The notes: generated from the sequence alone by a model not told the origin. A DNA stretch of 64,000 nt from an uncultured bacterium (GCA_938092135.1 CALLJL010000023.1:183203-247202); one strand, 5' to 3'; positions 30,364-40,140 are shown, counted from the stretch's first letter. Numbers and translations: made by a program.

Positions 30364-31157
30364 TTGCTGGTTCAGGCTCCTTTCCATTTTTTTTGGCGAG
30401 GACTCTGAAAAAAGAGGAGCGAGAGGTTTTTGTTATTTCCATTGAGAGCGAAATGGATCCTGGCCTTGTTTCCGTTGCCTCTTCGGTTCAAAAAATTTGG
30501 CCGGTGGAAATAAGCAAGCTTTTTAAATTTTTTGAGGAAAATAAGATAAAAGAGGTTTATTTGGCTGGAAAGGTTGATCCTCTCTGGCTTCTAAAAATGC
30601 CTTCTTTAGACCCTTTGGCTAAAAATCTTTGGCCCGAAAAAAGGCAGGTTACCCCGAAAGAGATAATCGAGATTCTTATAACTTATTTAAGGCAAAGGGG
30701 AATAGAGGTTCTTGACCCCGCTCCCTTTCTCCAGCCTTTTTTCTGTCAGCCCGGTTTTCTCACTAAGAATCAACCTAAAGATGAGGTTCTCAGTGATTTA
30801 GACCTGGCCTTTGAGGTGGCGACCAAAATGGCCGATCTTGAAATTGGCCAGGTTGTTGCGGTAAAAAAAGGGGTTGTTATTGCTGTTGAGGCTCTTGAAG
30901 GAACAGATAAAATGATTAAAAGAGCTGGTGAGCTTGCTGGCGAAGGCTTCGCTGTCGCCAAGGTTGGTCGCTCTAGACAGTCAATGTTGGTGGATGTTCC
31001 GGCGGTCGGTTTGACCACTATTCGCTCGCTCCTTAAGGCTAAAGCTTCTCTTTTAGGCCTTGAAGCCGGAAAGGTGGCCTTTTTTGATCAGGAAAAGGCG
31101 CTGCCTCTGGCTGAAAAGGCCGGCTTGGCTATTTTAGCCAGATCAAGAGGCCAATAA
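30342..31157 (+). CDS. lpxI: UDP-2,3-diacylglucosamine pyrophosphatase LpxI
   Basis: GTG 30342 starts MGNRVALIAGSGSFPFFLA, the LpxI signature, and overlaps lpxA by 22 bases. The C-terminal half has VVAVKKGVVIAVEALEGTDKMI and VDVPAVGLTTI, typical of the family. LpxI cuts UDP-2,3-diacyl-GlcN to lipid X in bacteria without LpxH. Length (271) is normal. Confidence 0.93.
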   Translation: MGNRVALIAGSGSFPFFLARTLKKEEREVFVISIESEMDPGLVSVASSVQKIWPVEISKLFKFFEENKIKEVYLAGKVDPLWLLKMPSLDPLAKNLWPEKRQVTPKEIIEILITYLRQRGIEVLDPAPFLQPFFCQPGFLTKNQPKDEVLSDLDLAFEVATKMADLEIGQVVAVKKGVVIAVEALEGTDKMIKRAGELAGEGFAVAKVGRSRQSMLVDVPAVGLTTIRSLLKAKASLLGLEAGKVAFFDQEKALPLAEKAGLAILARSRGQ

Positions 31158-31172
31158 TAAAGAGGCTCAACG

Positions 31173-32087
31173 ATGGATAGAGTTAGAGTTGGCATCATCG
31201 GTGTTGGTTATCTTGGAACCCAGCATGCTCGCATTCTATCCTATCTTGAGCAGGCTGAGCTTAAGGGAGTAGCGGATATAGAATTCAGGAAGGCCCTTGA
31301 AATCGGTAATCGCCATGGAGTTCCCTATTATCAAAATTATGAAGAAATGCTCGATGAAATCGATGCGGCTATTGTGGCCACTCCCACCTCAGAACATTTT
31401 TCGATAGCCATGAATCTGCTCCAGGCTGGAAAGCATGTTCTGGTGGAAAAACCAATTACAGAAACCGTTGAACAGGGGGAGATGTTGGTCGAGACCGCTA
31501 AGGCCAAAGGCCTTATTCTTCAGGTGGGTCATCTGGAAAGATTTAATCCCGCGGTTGAAGCCGTCGAAAACATGATTTCCGAGCCTCGTTTTATTGAGGT
31601 TCAAAGGCTTGGTTCTTTTTCCGCTCGTTCCCTCGATATTGATGTCGTCCTCGATTTGATGATCCATGATCTAGATATCATCTTGGCCCTCATCAAGGAT
31701 GAAGTGAAGTCGGTCCGCTCCTCGGGCATCCATGTTCTTTCAGAAAAAATCGATATTGCCAATGCCCGCATTGAATTTAAATCCGGTTGCGTCGCTAACC
31801 TAACGGCCAGCCGAGTCCATCAGGGCAAGGTAAGGAAGCTGCGGATTTTTGAACCGACGGTTTATTACTCCGTCGATTATATTGATCAGGAAGTTAAGAT
31901 CTTCCCCCTTAATGGCCGGCAGACGGATATTCGGACTCTACGAATTCAGAAAGAAGAACCTCTCAAAAAGGAATTACAAAATTTTCTCACTTCCATTCAG
32001 GAAGGCCGGATGAGCAAGGTTTCTGGCGAAGAAGCCCTTCGTGCCCTTAAACTGGCCTATACAGTCCTGAAAGAAGCCGAATTTTAG
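31173..32087 (+). CDS. Gfo/Idh/MocA-family oxidoreductase in the lpx locus
   Basis: The 304 residues have an N-terminal NAD(P) motif (VGIIGVGYLGTQHARIL), the family's EKP motif (KHVLVEKPITETVEQGE) and a C-terminal alpha/beta domain with HLERFNP. In some bacteria a member of this family (GnnA) makes the 3-keto sugar for 3-amino lipid A, but no GnnB-type aminotransferase is adjacent. It starts 15 bases after lpxI and ends tail-to-tail (4-base overlap) with the next minus-strand gene. Its substrate is unproven. Confidence 0.85.
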   Translation: MDRVRVGIIGVGYLGTQHARILSYLEQAELKGVADIEFRKALEIGNRHGVPYYQNYEEMLDEIDAAIVATPTSEHFSIAMNLLQAGKHVLVEKPITETVEQGEMLVETAKAKGLILQVGHLERFNPAVEAVENMISEPRFIEVQRLGSFSARSLDIDVVLDLMIHDLDIILALIKDEVKSVRSSGIHVLSEKIDIANARIEFKSGCVANLTASRVHQGKVRKLRIFEPTVYYSVDYIDQEVKIFPLNGRQTDIRTLRIQKEEPLKKELQNFLTSIQEGRMSKVSGEEALRALKLAYTVLKEAEF

Positions 32088-32848
32088 AGACTTCTTTTCA
32101 GGTTAAAGAGAGAATCATCAAGCCCGGTATTATAAACTATTTTTTGGAAAATCATTCTCTGGAATTCCTGGCCGTCATAATAGGTTGTTAATTGAAAGGG
32201 GACAACAGTTCCATCCACCTTTCGGTAATCGGAATGATGGGTTTCAGCCTCAACCGGTAGCCCAGTCATCATATTAATCGTTTTTCCCTTGGTTTTGACC
32301 GATAAGAAGGAATTGGGATCGAGGTAAATGGCCACGACGGTGCCGTCGTTAAAGGTTTGTTCAAGAACGAAATATTCCACATCATTTATTTTTTCTTTCC
32401 CTTTGAAATTGTAAGTAATGCCGTATTTCTCTGGATGAAAAAGGGAATCATTGCCCAAAGCTTGTCGGGCAAATTCACGGCTCTGGGTTGAGGGCATTTC
32501 CTCAATGGTTCCGGTCTGGGGATTAGTGAACCAGGCCTTTTCCCCATCAAAGACCTGAGTTATATTCATGCCCATTACTTCAATATCAATTCTCATTTTA
32601 TTCGGTTCTTTCTGATAGAGGGTGAAGTTGGCTGTAAGGCCCATCTGAACAAGTTCAATCGAGCCGATGATCGTTGTGTCCTTAATAGCCGCCAAAGCTT
32701 TACCTCCCTGAGCTTCAATCCACTTGGCCCTGATTTCTTCAGCTGTCTGAGCCCAAAGACCCACCCCCACCAAAAAAATGGGGACACAAACCATTTTTTT
32801 CCAAATCATTTTTCTTAACTCGCCTTTCTTTTTACCCAAAGTTATCAT
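32084..32848 (-). CDS. exported outer-membrane lipoprotein-sorting-like protein; signal peptide coded by a dispersed repeat
   Basis: ATG 32848 follows AGAGGAGAGG, a strong ribosome site, and gives a 254-residue protein. Its signal peptide is MITLGKKKGELRKMIWKK, then MVCVPIFLVGVGLWAQ, then the mature part TAEEIRAKW. The mature region (EAQGGKALAAIKDTTIIGSI, NKMRIDIEVMGMNITQVFDG, a C-terminal VPFQLTTYYDG) resembles LolA/LolB-fold or MucB-like periplasmic proteins that bind lipid. The hydrophobic VCVPIF segment is the translation of a GTGTCCCC repeat copy at 32774-32798. A second in-frame ATG inside the repeat (32794) could also start it. Confidence 0.75.
   Translation of the reverse strand: MITLGKKKGELRKMIWKKMVCVPIFLVGVGLWAQTAEEIRAKWIEAQGGKALAAIKDTTIIGSIELVQMGLTANFTLYQKEPNKMRIDIEVMGMNITQVFDGEKAWFTNPQTGTIEEMPSTQSREFARQALGNDSLFHPEKYGITYNFKGKEKINDVEYFVLEQTFNDGTVVAIYLDPNSFLSVKTKGKTINMMTGLPVEAETHHSDYRKVDGTVVPFQLTTYYDGQEFQRMIFQKIVYNTGLDDSLFNLKRSL
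32774..32798 (-). repeat. dispersed GTGTCCCC repeat copy, inside a signal-peptide sequence
   Basis: On the minus strand it reads AAAAATGGTTTGTGTCCCC then ATTTTT, matching the family consensus. It lies within the N-terminal coding region of the gene ending at 32084 and points into that gene. Confidence 0.85.
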
Positions 32849-33210
32849 TGACCTCTCCTCTCTTAAATAAATTAAATAGGGACACAAACCATTTTTTAGC
32901 CATTCTACTCCAAACGATTTTTTAAGTTGCCTTTTCATTGCCTAAACTTGATATTTTAGCTCTGTTCTTTTTTATTTTCGGAATTTATGATTGATAGCTA
33001 AAGGAAAAAGCCTAATCAACTTTCCTCCTATTCAAAGAAGAACTTTTTCGACTTCGCATCTTCTCTTTTTTTCTTTTTGGCTATTATAGATTAAATTCGA
33101 AAGGAAAGCCATTATTAGCTTACTCTTTGACATTCATTTAGCCAAGAAATTAAAATGGAGCTTCTTTAAATTTTATCTTCAATTGGCCAAGCTTGAAAAG
33201 AAGACCACCT
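32849..33210. other. intergenic region between divergent genes
   Basis: The 362 bases hold the repeat copy at 32873-32897 and AT-rich sequence. I see no gene, tRNA or convincing terminator in it. Confidence 0.6.
32873..32897 (-). repeat. dispersed GTGTCCCC repeat copy (GTGTCCCT variant)
   Basis: Minus strand reads AAAAAATGGTTTGTGTCCC then TATTTA. It lies 25 bases upstream of the start at 32848, in the 5' leader, in sense orientation to the gene. Confidence 0.8.
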
Positions 33211-34548
33211 ATGCCTAGAAAAGAAGAAATCCCCCGACGGCTTTCTATTTTTGACGCCACCATGATTGTTAGCGGAGCGATAATCGGCGCGGGCATTTTC
33301 ATCAATCCAGCCGAAAGTGCTCATTTCCTCGAAAATTCAGCCCAGCTTCTTTTGGTCTGGATTCTGGCCGGTGCTATTGCCTTTCTCGGTGGTTTATGCT
33401 TTGCTGAGCTTGGTTCTCTTTTTATTCATTCTGGCGGCCAATACCTTTATCTAAAAGTAGGTTTCGCCCCATGGCTTGGATTTCTTTTTGGCTGGACCTT
33501 GTTTACTACGATTCAAACCGGGGCTATTGCTGCTGTGGCTTCGACCTGCGCTCGCTTTCTTGGTTCACTTGTGTCCATCTCGGATAGAGCTACTGTTTTT
33601 ATGGCCGCAGCCATTATCTGGTTCCTTTCCTTAATCAATTTTCTTGGAATCAGACCTGGCAGCTTGGTTCAAAATCTTTTCACTGTTCTTAAACTCGCAG
33701 CGCTTCTTTCGCTTATCGTCCTTGGGATTTATTTTTCCCTTTTTTCGCCTAATAAATCTATCTCGCTTGGCCCAATTTTCCCTAATCGACTTAATTTTTC
33801 TTTTCTTAGTTCGCTTGGCCTGGCTTTAATGCCAGCCCTTTTTTCCTATGGTGGTTGGCAAAACCTGAATTTTGTCGCTGGCGAAGTTAAAGATCCTCGC
33901 CGTGGTCTTCCTATAGCTATAATTTTAGGCGTTTCCATCGTTGTTGTCGTCTACATTTTGACTAACTGGTTTTACGTTACGGCTCTTCCCTTTGATAGCC
34001 TTCGCTCTTCCACTCGGGTCGCCGCTGATGCAGTTGGCGCTCTTTTAGGAAATAAAGGTTCCCGTCTAATATCTTTGGCTATAGTGATTTCGACTTTTGG
34101 CATCACCAACGTTTTTATCCTCACAGGCCCAAGAGTCTATCAAGCCATGGCCAGGGAAGGGGCTTTTTTGCCTCTGGCCGCCCGCCTTCATCGCCGTTTT
34201 CAAACTCCCCATTTTTCAATTTTTCTTCAGTCAGCCTGGGCTTCCGGTCTTCTTCTTACCAATACCTATAGCCAGCTTTTGCAATATGTAACTTTTGGCG
34301 ATTGGATCTTTTTTGGGCTGTCCTCTCTTGCCTTGATCGAGCTAAGAAAAAAAATTCCAGAACGTCCAGGAATATATCGTGTCTGGGGCTATCCCATTGT
34401 TCCCATAATTTTTTCTGTTATCTCTTTCACTGTGGTCATCAATGTTTTTATTTCCAGGCCAATTAAATCTGTTATCGGAACGGCCATCATTCTTTCGGGC
34501 CTTCCCTTTTACTTAATATCAAGAAGAAAACTTCGGCAGGAGGATTAA
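33211..34548 (+). CDS. APC-superfamily amino-acid permease
   Basis: The ~445-residue membrane protein has about 12 hydrophobic segments and the APC signature in helix 1 (MIVSGAIIGAGIFINPA), with SYGGWQNLNFVAGEVKDP in the middle. ATG 33211 is preferred to an upstream TTG at 33193 because MPRKEEIPRRLSIFDA is a normal cytosolic N-terminus. It imports or exchanges amino acids. The aminotransferase gene starts two bases after its stop, suggesting a shared amino-acid role. Confidence 0.9.
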   Translation: MPRKEEIPRRLSIFDATMIVSGAIIGAGIFINPAESAHFLENSAQLLLVWILAGAIAFLGGLCFAELGSLFIHSGGQYLYLKVGFAPWLGFLFGWTLFTTIQTGAIAAVASTCARFLGSLVSISDRATVFMAAAIIWFLSLINFLGIRPGSLVQNLFTVLKLAALLSLIVLGIYFSLFSPNKSISLGPIFPNRLNFSFLSSLGLALMPALFSYGGWQNLNFVAGEVKDPRRGLPIAIILGVSIVVVVYILTNWFYVTALPFDSLRSSTRVAADAVGALLGNKGSRLISLAIVISTFGITNVFILTGPRVYQAMAREGAFLPLAARLHRRFQTPHFSIFLQSAWASGLLLTNTYSQLLQYVTFGDWIFFGLSSLALIELRKKIPERPGIYRVWGYPIVPIIFSVISFTVVINVFISRPIKSVIGTAIILSGLPFYLISRRKLRQED

Positions 34549-34549
34549 A

Positions 34550-35632
34550 ATGACCATTGAGCCAATTGCTTATCTTGAGTGGGCCAAGCTTCAAAGCCAG
34601 GCCAAAATAAATTTAAGCCGAAGCGGGGTTCCTGACCTGAGCTTAAAGGAATTACCCTTAACTCTGGAACTAAAAGACCTTGAAATTAGCGGCCCCAATC
34701 CCTATGGCTATCAGCCTCTCCTCGAAGCCATCGCTGAGCGGTACAAAGTGGAGCCCGATAATGTTGTCCTTACTCAGGGAGCTTCTCAAGCTATTTTTAT
34801 GGTGGGAGCCGGATTTATTGAATCCGGCGACAAGGTCATTGTGGAAAAACCAGCCTACGAGCCCCTTTTAGCCGTGCCCCGTTTCTTCAAAGCTCAAATT
34901 CTTCGGCTTGAACGTCGCTTCGAGAATAGATTCGAAATTGATTTCGATGAGTATCAAAGGCTCCTAAGAGAAGGAGCTAAACTCATTATTTTAACCAATC
35001 TTCACAATCCCTCTGGCGTCTGGCTGGATCGACAAAAAATTCAGACTCTCGCCCAGGAGGCTGAGCGCTTCGGGGCCTACCTTTTTGTGGATGAAATCTA
35101 TCTTGAATTCCTGGAGGGGGAAGCAGCCTCGACCTGTTTCGGTCTCACTGATCGGATTATTGTGGCTTCTTCCTTAACCAAAGTTTATGGACTGGGAGGC
35201 TTGCGCTGTGGCTGGATTTTAGCCCCGAAAGAATTGGCTCGAAGGTTGCGACGTTTAACCGATTATTTAGTGGTTGAGGGTGCCTTCATTAGCGAAAAAC
35301 TGGCTTGGCTTGTTTTCCCCTACCTCGACAGGCTGAGAGAAAAGAACCGAAGCTGGATTGAGGCAAACCGGAAGCTTCTGCGGCTTTTTATGTCTCAACA
35401 AAGCCAGCTCAGCTGGGTTGAACCCGATGGGGGCGTTGTTTGCTTTCCTCGGCTGATCAATGGTCGAAGCGGGGATGAATTCAGCCATTATTTGCGGAGA
35501 AAGGCCGATATAAGTGTTGTTCCCGGAACCTTTTTTGAAGCTAAGGAGCACTTTCGTCTTGGCTATGCTGTTCAAAGCGAAATTCTAGCTTCAGCCCTGG
35601 AGACGATTAATTCGGTGCTTCAGGAATTTTAA
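34550..35632 (+). CDS. PLP-dependent aminotransferase, class I/II
   Basis: The 360 residues carry the fold-type I motifs NLHNPSG (cofactor-binding Asn), VDEIYLEF (Asp-Tyr pair), SSLTKVYGLGGLRCGWI with the Schiff-base Lys, and a C-terminal Arg region. GGAGG precedes the ATG. With the permease it probably handles uptake and transamination of an amino acid; the specificity cannot be read. Confidence 0.88.
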   Translation: MTIEPIAYLEWAKLQSQAKINLSRSGVPDLSLKELPLTLELKDLEISGPNPYGYQPLLEAIAERYKVEPDNVVLTQGASQAIFMVGAGFIESGDKVIVEKPAYEPLLAVPRFFKAQILRLERRFENRFEIDFDEYQRLLREGAKLIILTNLHNPSGVWLDRQKIQTLAQEAERFGAYLFVDEIYLEFLEGEAASTCFGLTDRIIVASSLTKVYGLGGLRCGWILAPKELARRLRRLTDYLVVEGAFISEKLAWLVFPYLDRLREKNRSWIEANRKLLRLFMSQQSQLSWVEPDGGVVCFPRLINGRSGDEFSHYLRRKADISVVPGTFFEAKEHFRLGYAVQSEILASALETINSVLQEF

Positions 35633-35815
35633 AGAGTTTTTTCCTTAGTCATCTTTTCTTATTTTAATCTTTTCTTTTGTTTTTTCCCCTTTTCTTTGAA
35701 GAAACAAATCTAAGAAAAACGTTCCTACTTTATCAGCTTGAAGCATCATTCTTTTCCCATTGAGCCAATTACAGCTGGTGATAACTATAATGATTTTGAC
35801 TTTTTCAATGAAAAA

Positions 35816-38800
35816 TCATTCTTTGCCGATTGATCCAACTGGCCGGCGTCGCAGCCATTGCTGCCTGACTCGTTCCTGGACCTCTTCATCAATCCGCTCG
35901 AGATCATGCTTTTTAGAACCAAGGAATTTTAAATGGGCTTGAAGATAAGCCAGGCCCAGCTCACAAAGAAGTTCGAGCCATTGTCCCTGAGCGGTCTCAT
36001 CCATGAGCTCAGGAGTTTCTTCAATATAGGTGATTTGGGTTCGAGGCGAAAGCCTGGTTTCTTGGGAAGATCGCCTTTTGGCATAAAGATTGACGCCATC
36101 ATAGATTTCGAGTTCAGCGGCATGGGGCGACCATCGCGTTCCCCAGCGGAAATAGCGGTCATAAAATTTTTGACTTGATTGATTAAAATGGGGCAAACTC
36201 CTCATTTCTTCGATGATGTATTTCTCTAATTCTCTGCCAGCACTTGTCCAGGGTTCAAAGACAGAGAGGCGCAAACTCCGGAAAAAGGCAAACCAGCCCT
36301 TGGGAATCCAATAATCCCGGAAGAGAAAGGGAGTATAGCCTGAAAAGGGCTGGACCCATTCATGGGAGGGATAGCCGTGGAGATTAAGATAAATGTCGGG
36401 CCGCCAGCGCTCCATGAGGTCCCTCCTCACCCTGGCTTCAGGCAAAAGGGGATTATCTTGGCCAACGAGAGAACCTATGTCCACGCCCAAAGAACTGTAA
36501 CGTCCAGCATGAAGGCTATGATGGGGTGTGAGTTTCTGTAGCTCGTAGGCTAAGGCTGCACCGTCAGGATTTTCCATAGGCAAAAGAATAAGATTAATTT
36601 TTTTTAGGAAAGACTGCCATTCTTCTTCTTTAATTATTTTTTCAGCCAGCTGGAGAAGATAAGTTGTGGCCGAAACCTCATTGGCATGTTGCCGACCTGA
36701 AGCAAGAAGAGTGGGTTTAAAGGTCATCAGCCGGGGTAATGATATATAAGTGGCCGAAGGTAAAAAGGCTTCAATAACTGGAACCTCTCGGCCTTCATAG
36801 GAGCGACCAGCAATGTAGCCTCTAAGGGGAGCCACTGAAGTTAAGGCTCGGACAAGTTCGAGACATTTTTCAGGCGAGATTATTTCGGTGGGAACCGAAG
36901 GAAGATCCACCTTTTGGGGAAGACCAACTTTTTTCTCTTTTTCTATCGAAAGAACTTCCCTTTTTGCCTTAACAGGAAGGGATATTTCCCTGCTCCAATC
37001 CTTATGTTTTATTTTTAAAATGATTCGATTCAAGCCAGGATAAAAAAAGCTATCAACAAGGAGGCCCTTTTTCTCAAGAAGGGGAAGATGATCAAGGAAG
37101 GTTACTAAATTATGATAATCTGATTCATTTTCTATTTCTACTTCTAGCCATCCATTGTCGAGACGATTAGAGCGACCATCAAAGGTTAAACCCATTAGTC
37201 TTAAGGTTCGAGGTTGTAGTCGGGGAAAGTTAAGGCGTCGACTCGAAGTTTCCAGATGACCCTTTTCTTTCCACGTAATAGTTGTGACCGGCGAAGCTGC
37301 TTTCCAATCTTCAAGCTGTATTCTGACCCGCGTTGGCTGGCCATCCTTCGAAGGGTGAAGAAGAGGAAAGACATGGCCAGGAGCAGAAAGCCTTGAAGTA
37401 TCAGCCATTTCATCTGTTCTTTCTATTTCAACTTCAGTTATGCCCCGCAGATAATCCAGAGTGTCGAAATAAATTTCATCATGGATGGCCTCGAGACTGC
37501 TGATCATTTCTTCATCAAGATTAAGGCGGTAATCGGGTTCTGAGGCTTCGAGCTCAATAGTCAGCTTTTTAAAATAGGGCTGCTTAGCGGTTGTGGGTTG
37601 CTCGCCGGTTTTTTTCATAATATGCTGGTGGAGGGCCGGAATTATTTCTTTATGATAAAAAGTCCAGAAATTTTCCAGATCGCTGGCTAAAATTACTTCG
37701 GCCAGAATCTTTCCCTCACTTTCAAGACGCAGCCAGGAAGGGGTGATGGTTACCTCACCCCATTCAGGAAGAACCGGCCAATAAGTTATTTTTTTGACGA
37801 GAGGGGTGAAGTTTGTCGCTAAAATTAACTGGTTTGAATTATCGTAGGCCAAGGCTTCATAAATTGGCTCAGCTTTATCTTTAAGTTCAAAGTCAATTTT
37901 TTCCAGCGGGATGGAAAGTTCCCGGGCTAAAATTTCATCGATAGGATAAAGCTCCTGAAGCCAGCGGTTGGGATCGACATAAAATCGTTTGGGCCGGGAA
38001 CGATCATCTTTTTCTTTGGCCACCCGGATAAGGAGACGACTGATTTCTTTTCCCTTGAGTTGAGGGGCAACTTCCTCAAGGAGCCAGAAGAAACCGGCTT
38101 TATAGGAACTCAGAACTTTAATGTCCGAAGGAAAAGGGAAAGAGCGGAGTTTTGATTCAATCTTGTGCTTAATTTCTCTTCTAATTTTAGGGCTTTCGCT
38201 CAGGGCCAGAGAGATCCGCAATTCCCTGATTTCCGGTGGCAAGATCTTTAATTGTTCATCGATTAGCCTTAAAGCCTCTTCTCCTTCCCAGGGAAATTCT
38301 TTTTCTTTCTGGAAAATAATTTGACTTTCCCTGAGACCGTGCATTTTTACTTCTGTTTTAGCCTTAGGAAAAAGAGAGGAGAGCCAATTTTTCAATTCAT
38401 CATGGAAAGCTCTGTTGGGTTGGGGAAGGGTTACCTCAATTTTTATTTCTTCAATTTCGAGTTTCCTCAGGTCATTGAGAATTTTTTCAATTTGATGATA
38501 AAAATAGGCTTCAGCTGCCCCTTTTTCCCCTTTAAAGAAATTTTCCAAATCGCGGCGCACTTCTTTCCAGCTTGCCTGGCCAGGACCATAATTTTCAAGA
38601 TAGGGAAAGATTAGACTGAGATAGCGCAAGATTTTTTCCATTCCTTCATTATCGGCGGCCTGAATCACCACTGCATTGGATCGGGGAAAAGCCTGGGGGA
38701 CAACCAAAATTGTGCCCTGTCCGGCTTGAAGAGCTGGAAGCCTCAATTTTCCTGCCTTTTTAAGCTCTTGGCTTAAAGTATTTTCACCGATAAGAATAGG

Positions 38801-40036
38801 GGCAAGAAGAGCTCTAGGCTCTTCCAGCTGGTCGGCTGGATAGAAAAGGGGCCAAGCCAGCCCGGCACTTTCGAGGGATATTCTGATACCCAAATAAGGT
38901 AAACCGGGAATGACCGAATCGGGAGGAATGATAACTAAACTATCCAAGCCATCGGGCAGGCCATCACTATTGCTATCACTGTAAAGACCACGGAGAGAAA
39001 AGAGATCAAGAAGGTCAAAATCCTTGGAAGGTCCCCGGGTAATTCTTGGGCTTTTGTAAGATGGAGTCAAAAAACGACGGGGCAGACCGACCCGATCAAG
39101 GGAAATCGATTTTTCTCTCTGGCCATTAAAAATAAAGGTAAGGCGCGAGCAGCCCGCCCAAGAAAGAAGATCAGTCCTCTTTCCCCGGTCATGGTCGATT
39201 TTTAGAGCTTCCAAGGCTTTCCGCAGCTGCCAACTTTCTTCGGCGGAAACTGGATTCAGATCAATGACCATTTCTCTAATTTCACCATGGTCGAAACGAA
39301 GTCTCTGCAGAGAACTAAAAGGAGCTTTAGGCTTGGGAAATTCATAGAGAATTTCCTTGATGGCCACCAGAATTTTCCGACCAGAAACTAATTTCCCGAA
39401 ATCAGCCGCAGCCTTTTCAACTCGATCATAGGTTTCCCCTGTTTCAGGGCCAAAAATATCCCAAAGATAGGGAAAGCGGTTGAAGAAGGCTCGGGCGGTG
39501 AGAAGCAGAGCTTCAGGGCTTCCGGCCCTGAGAAGAACGCCACTTTGACCAGCCAGAGAGATGGCCATGATCAGGCCTTCATCCTGATTTAAAGGGCGGA
39601 GAGCCGAGGCTTTAAAAATTGGCTGGCGAAGAACCTGGAATTTATCGCCCACCAGGATGAAGTAGCCAACTTTTGACCAATCGCCTATTTCTTTCTCTCG
39701 CCGGACAAGGTCGAAGCGAGCAGCGAGGCTTTCAAAACTCAGCCGGCTGGCAATTTCAGCGGCAGAGGCCATTTCAAGAGGATCAGGTTGATTAGGCAGG
39801 ATAATCGTTAGGTTGAAATCATCGATCAGCCCATCCCCGTCGGTGTCAAGGAGGGTCTTCCCAGGGCTAAAAATATCAGCCAAGCTGAAGGGATCAGATG
39901 CTTCTAAGGCGAGAAGAAAGGAGGATAAGAAAAAGATAGAAAAGAAAAGGATAAAAGAAAAGAGGATAAAGGAAATTAAAGAAATCAAAATTGATAAAAA
40001 ATATTTCTTGAGGAAGCCTCTATGACTCATCTTCAT
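35816..40036 (-). CDS. very large exported M14-type zinc carboxypeptidase with Ca-binding motifs
   Basis: The 1406-residue protein starts with a strongly hydrophobic signal peptide (ILISLISFILFSFILFFSIF). Two calcium-binding loops resemble thrombospondin type-3 repeats: DTDGDGLIDDF near 65 and DSNSDGLPDGLDS near 362. About 700 residues of unrecognised sequence follow. The C-terminal part has the M14 zinc site: RQHANEVS (HxxE) near 1115, NPDG, and YLNLHGYPSHEW near 1225. It should be periplasmic or surface-exposed and cut C-terminal residues or peptide cross-links. The large N-terminal region is unusual for M14. Confidence 0.8.
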   Translation of the reverse strand: MKMSHRGFLKKYFLSILISLISFILFSFILFFSIFFLSSFLLALEASDPFSLADIFSPGKTLLDTDGDGLIDDFNLTIILPNQPDPLEMASAAEIASRLSFESLAARFDLVRREKEIGDWSKVGYFILVGDKFQVLRQPIFKASALRPLNQDEGLIMAISLAGQSGVLLRAGSPEALLLTARAFFNRFPYLWDIFGPETGETYDRVEKAAADFGKLVSGRKILVAIKEILYEFPKPKAPFSSLQRLRFDHGEIREMVIDLNPVSAEESWQLRKALEALKIDHDRGKRTDLLSWAGCSRLTFIFNGQREKSISLDRVGLPRRFLTPSYKSPRITRGPSKDFDLLDLFSLRGLYSDSNSDGLPDGLDSLVIIPPDSVIPGLPYLGIRISLESAGLAWPLFYPADQLEEPRALLAPILIGENTLSQELKKAGKLRLPALQAGQGTILVVPQAFPRSNAVVIQAADNEGMEKILRYLSLIFPYLENYGPGQASWKEVRRDLENFFKGEKGAAEAYFYHQIEKILNDLRKLEIEEIKIEVTLPQPNRAFHDELKNWLSSLFPKAKTEVKMHGLRESQIIFQKEKEFPWEGEEALRLIDEQLKILPPEIRELRISLALSESPKIRREIKHKIESKLRSFPFPSDIKVLSSYKAGFFWLLEEVAPQLKGKEISRLLIRVAKEKDDRSRPKRFYVDPNRWLQELYPIDEILARELSIPLEKIDFELKDKAEPIYEALAYDNSNQLILATNFTPLVKKITYWPVLPEWGEVTITPSWLRLESEGKILAEVILASDLENFWTFYHKEIIPALHQHIMKKTGEQPTTAKQPYFKKLTIELEASEPDYRLNLDEEMISSLEAIHDEIYFDTLDYLRGITEVEIERTDEMADTSRLSAPGHVFPLLHPSKDGQPTRVRIQLEDWKAASPVTTITWKEKGHLETSSRRLNFPRLQPRTLRLMGLTFDGRSNRLDNGWLEVEIENESDYHNLVTFLDHLPLLEKKGLLVDSFFYPGLNRIILKIKHKDWSREISLPVKAKREVLSIEKEKKVGLPQKVDLPSVPTEIISPEKCLELVRALTSVAPLRGYIAGRSYEGREVPVIEAFLPSATYISLPRLMTFKPTLLASGRQHANEVSATTYLLQLAEKIIKEEEWQSFLKKINLILLPMENPDGAALAYELQKLTPHHSLHAGRYSSLGVDIGSLVGQDNPLLPEARVRRDLMERWRPDIYLNLHGYPSHEWVQPFSGYTPFLFRDYWIPKGWFAFFRSLRLSVFEPWTSAGRELEKYIIEEMRSLPHFNQSSQKFYDRYFRWGTRWSPHAAELEIYDGVNLYAKRRSSQETRLSPRTQITYIEETPELMDETAQGQWLELLCELGLAYLQAHLKFLGSKKHDLERIDEEVQERVRQQWLRRRPVGSIGKE

Positions 40037-40111
40037 CTCCTTTCTTTGACTAATAATTTTGTTCCAATTTCTTTCTAAATACCAGTCAAATGTCTTTTTT
40101 TCTTAAATTTT

Positions 40112-40120
40112 TGATATAAT
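40112..40120 (+). promoter_or_regulatory. extended -10 promoter for the thioesterase gene
   Basis: TGATATAAT (40112-40120) is a perfect TATAAT with an extended TGN motif, 20 bases before the ATG at 40141. No clear -35 is needed for this promoter type. The leader would be about 14 bases. Confidence 0.45.
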
Positions 40121-40140
40121 GTTTTTCTTTTTGGCTGGCG

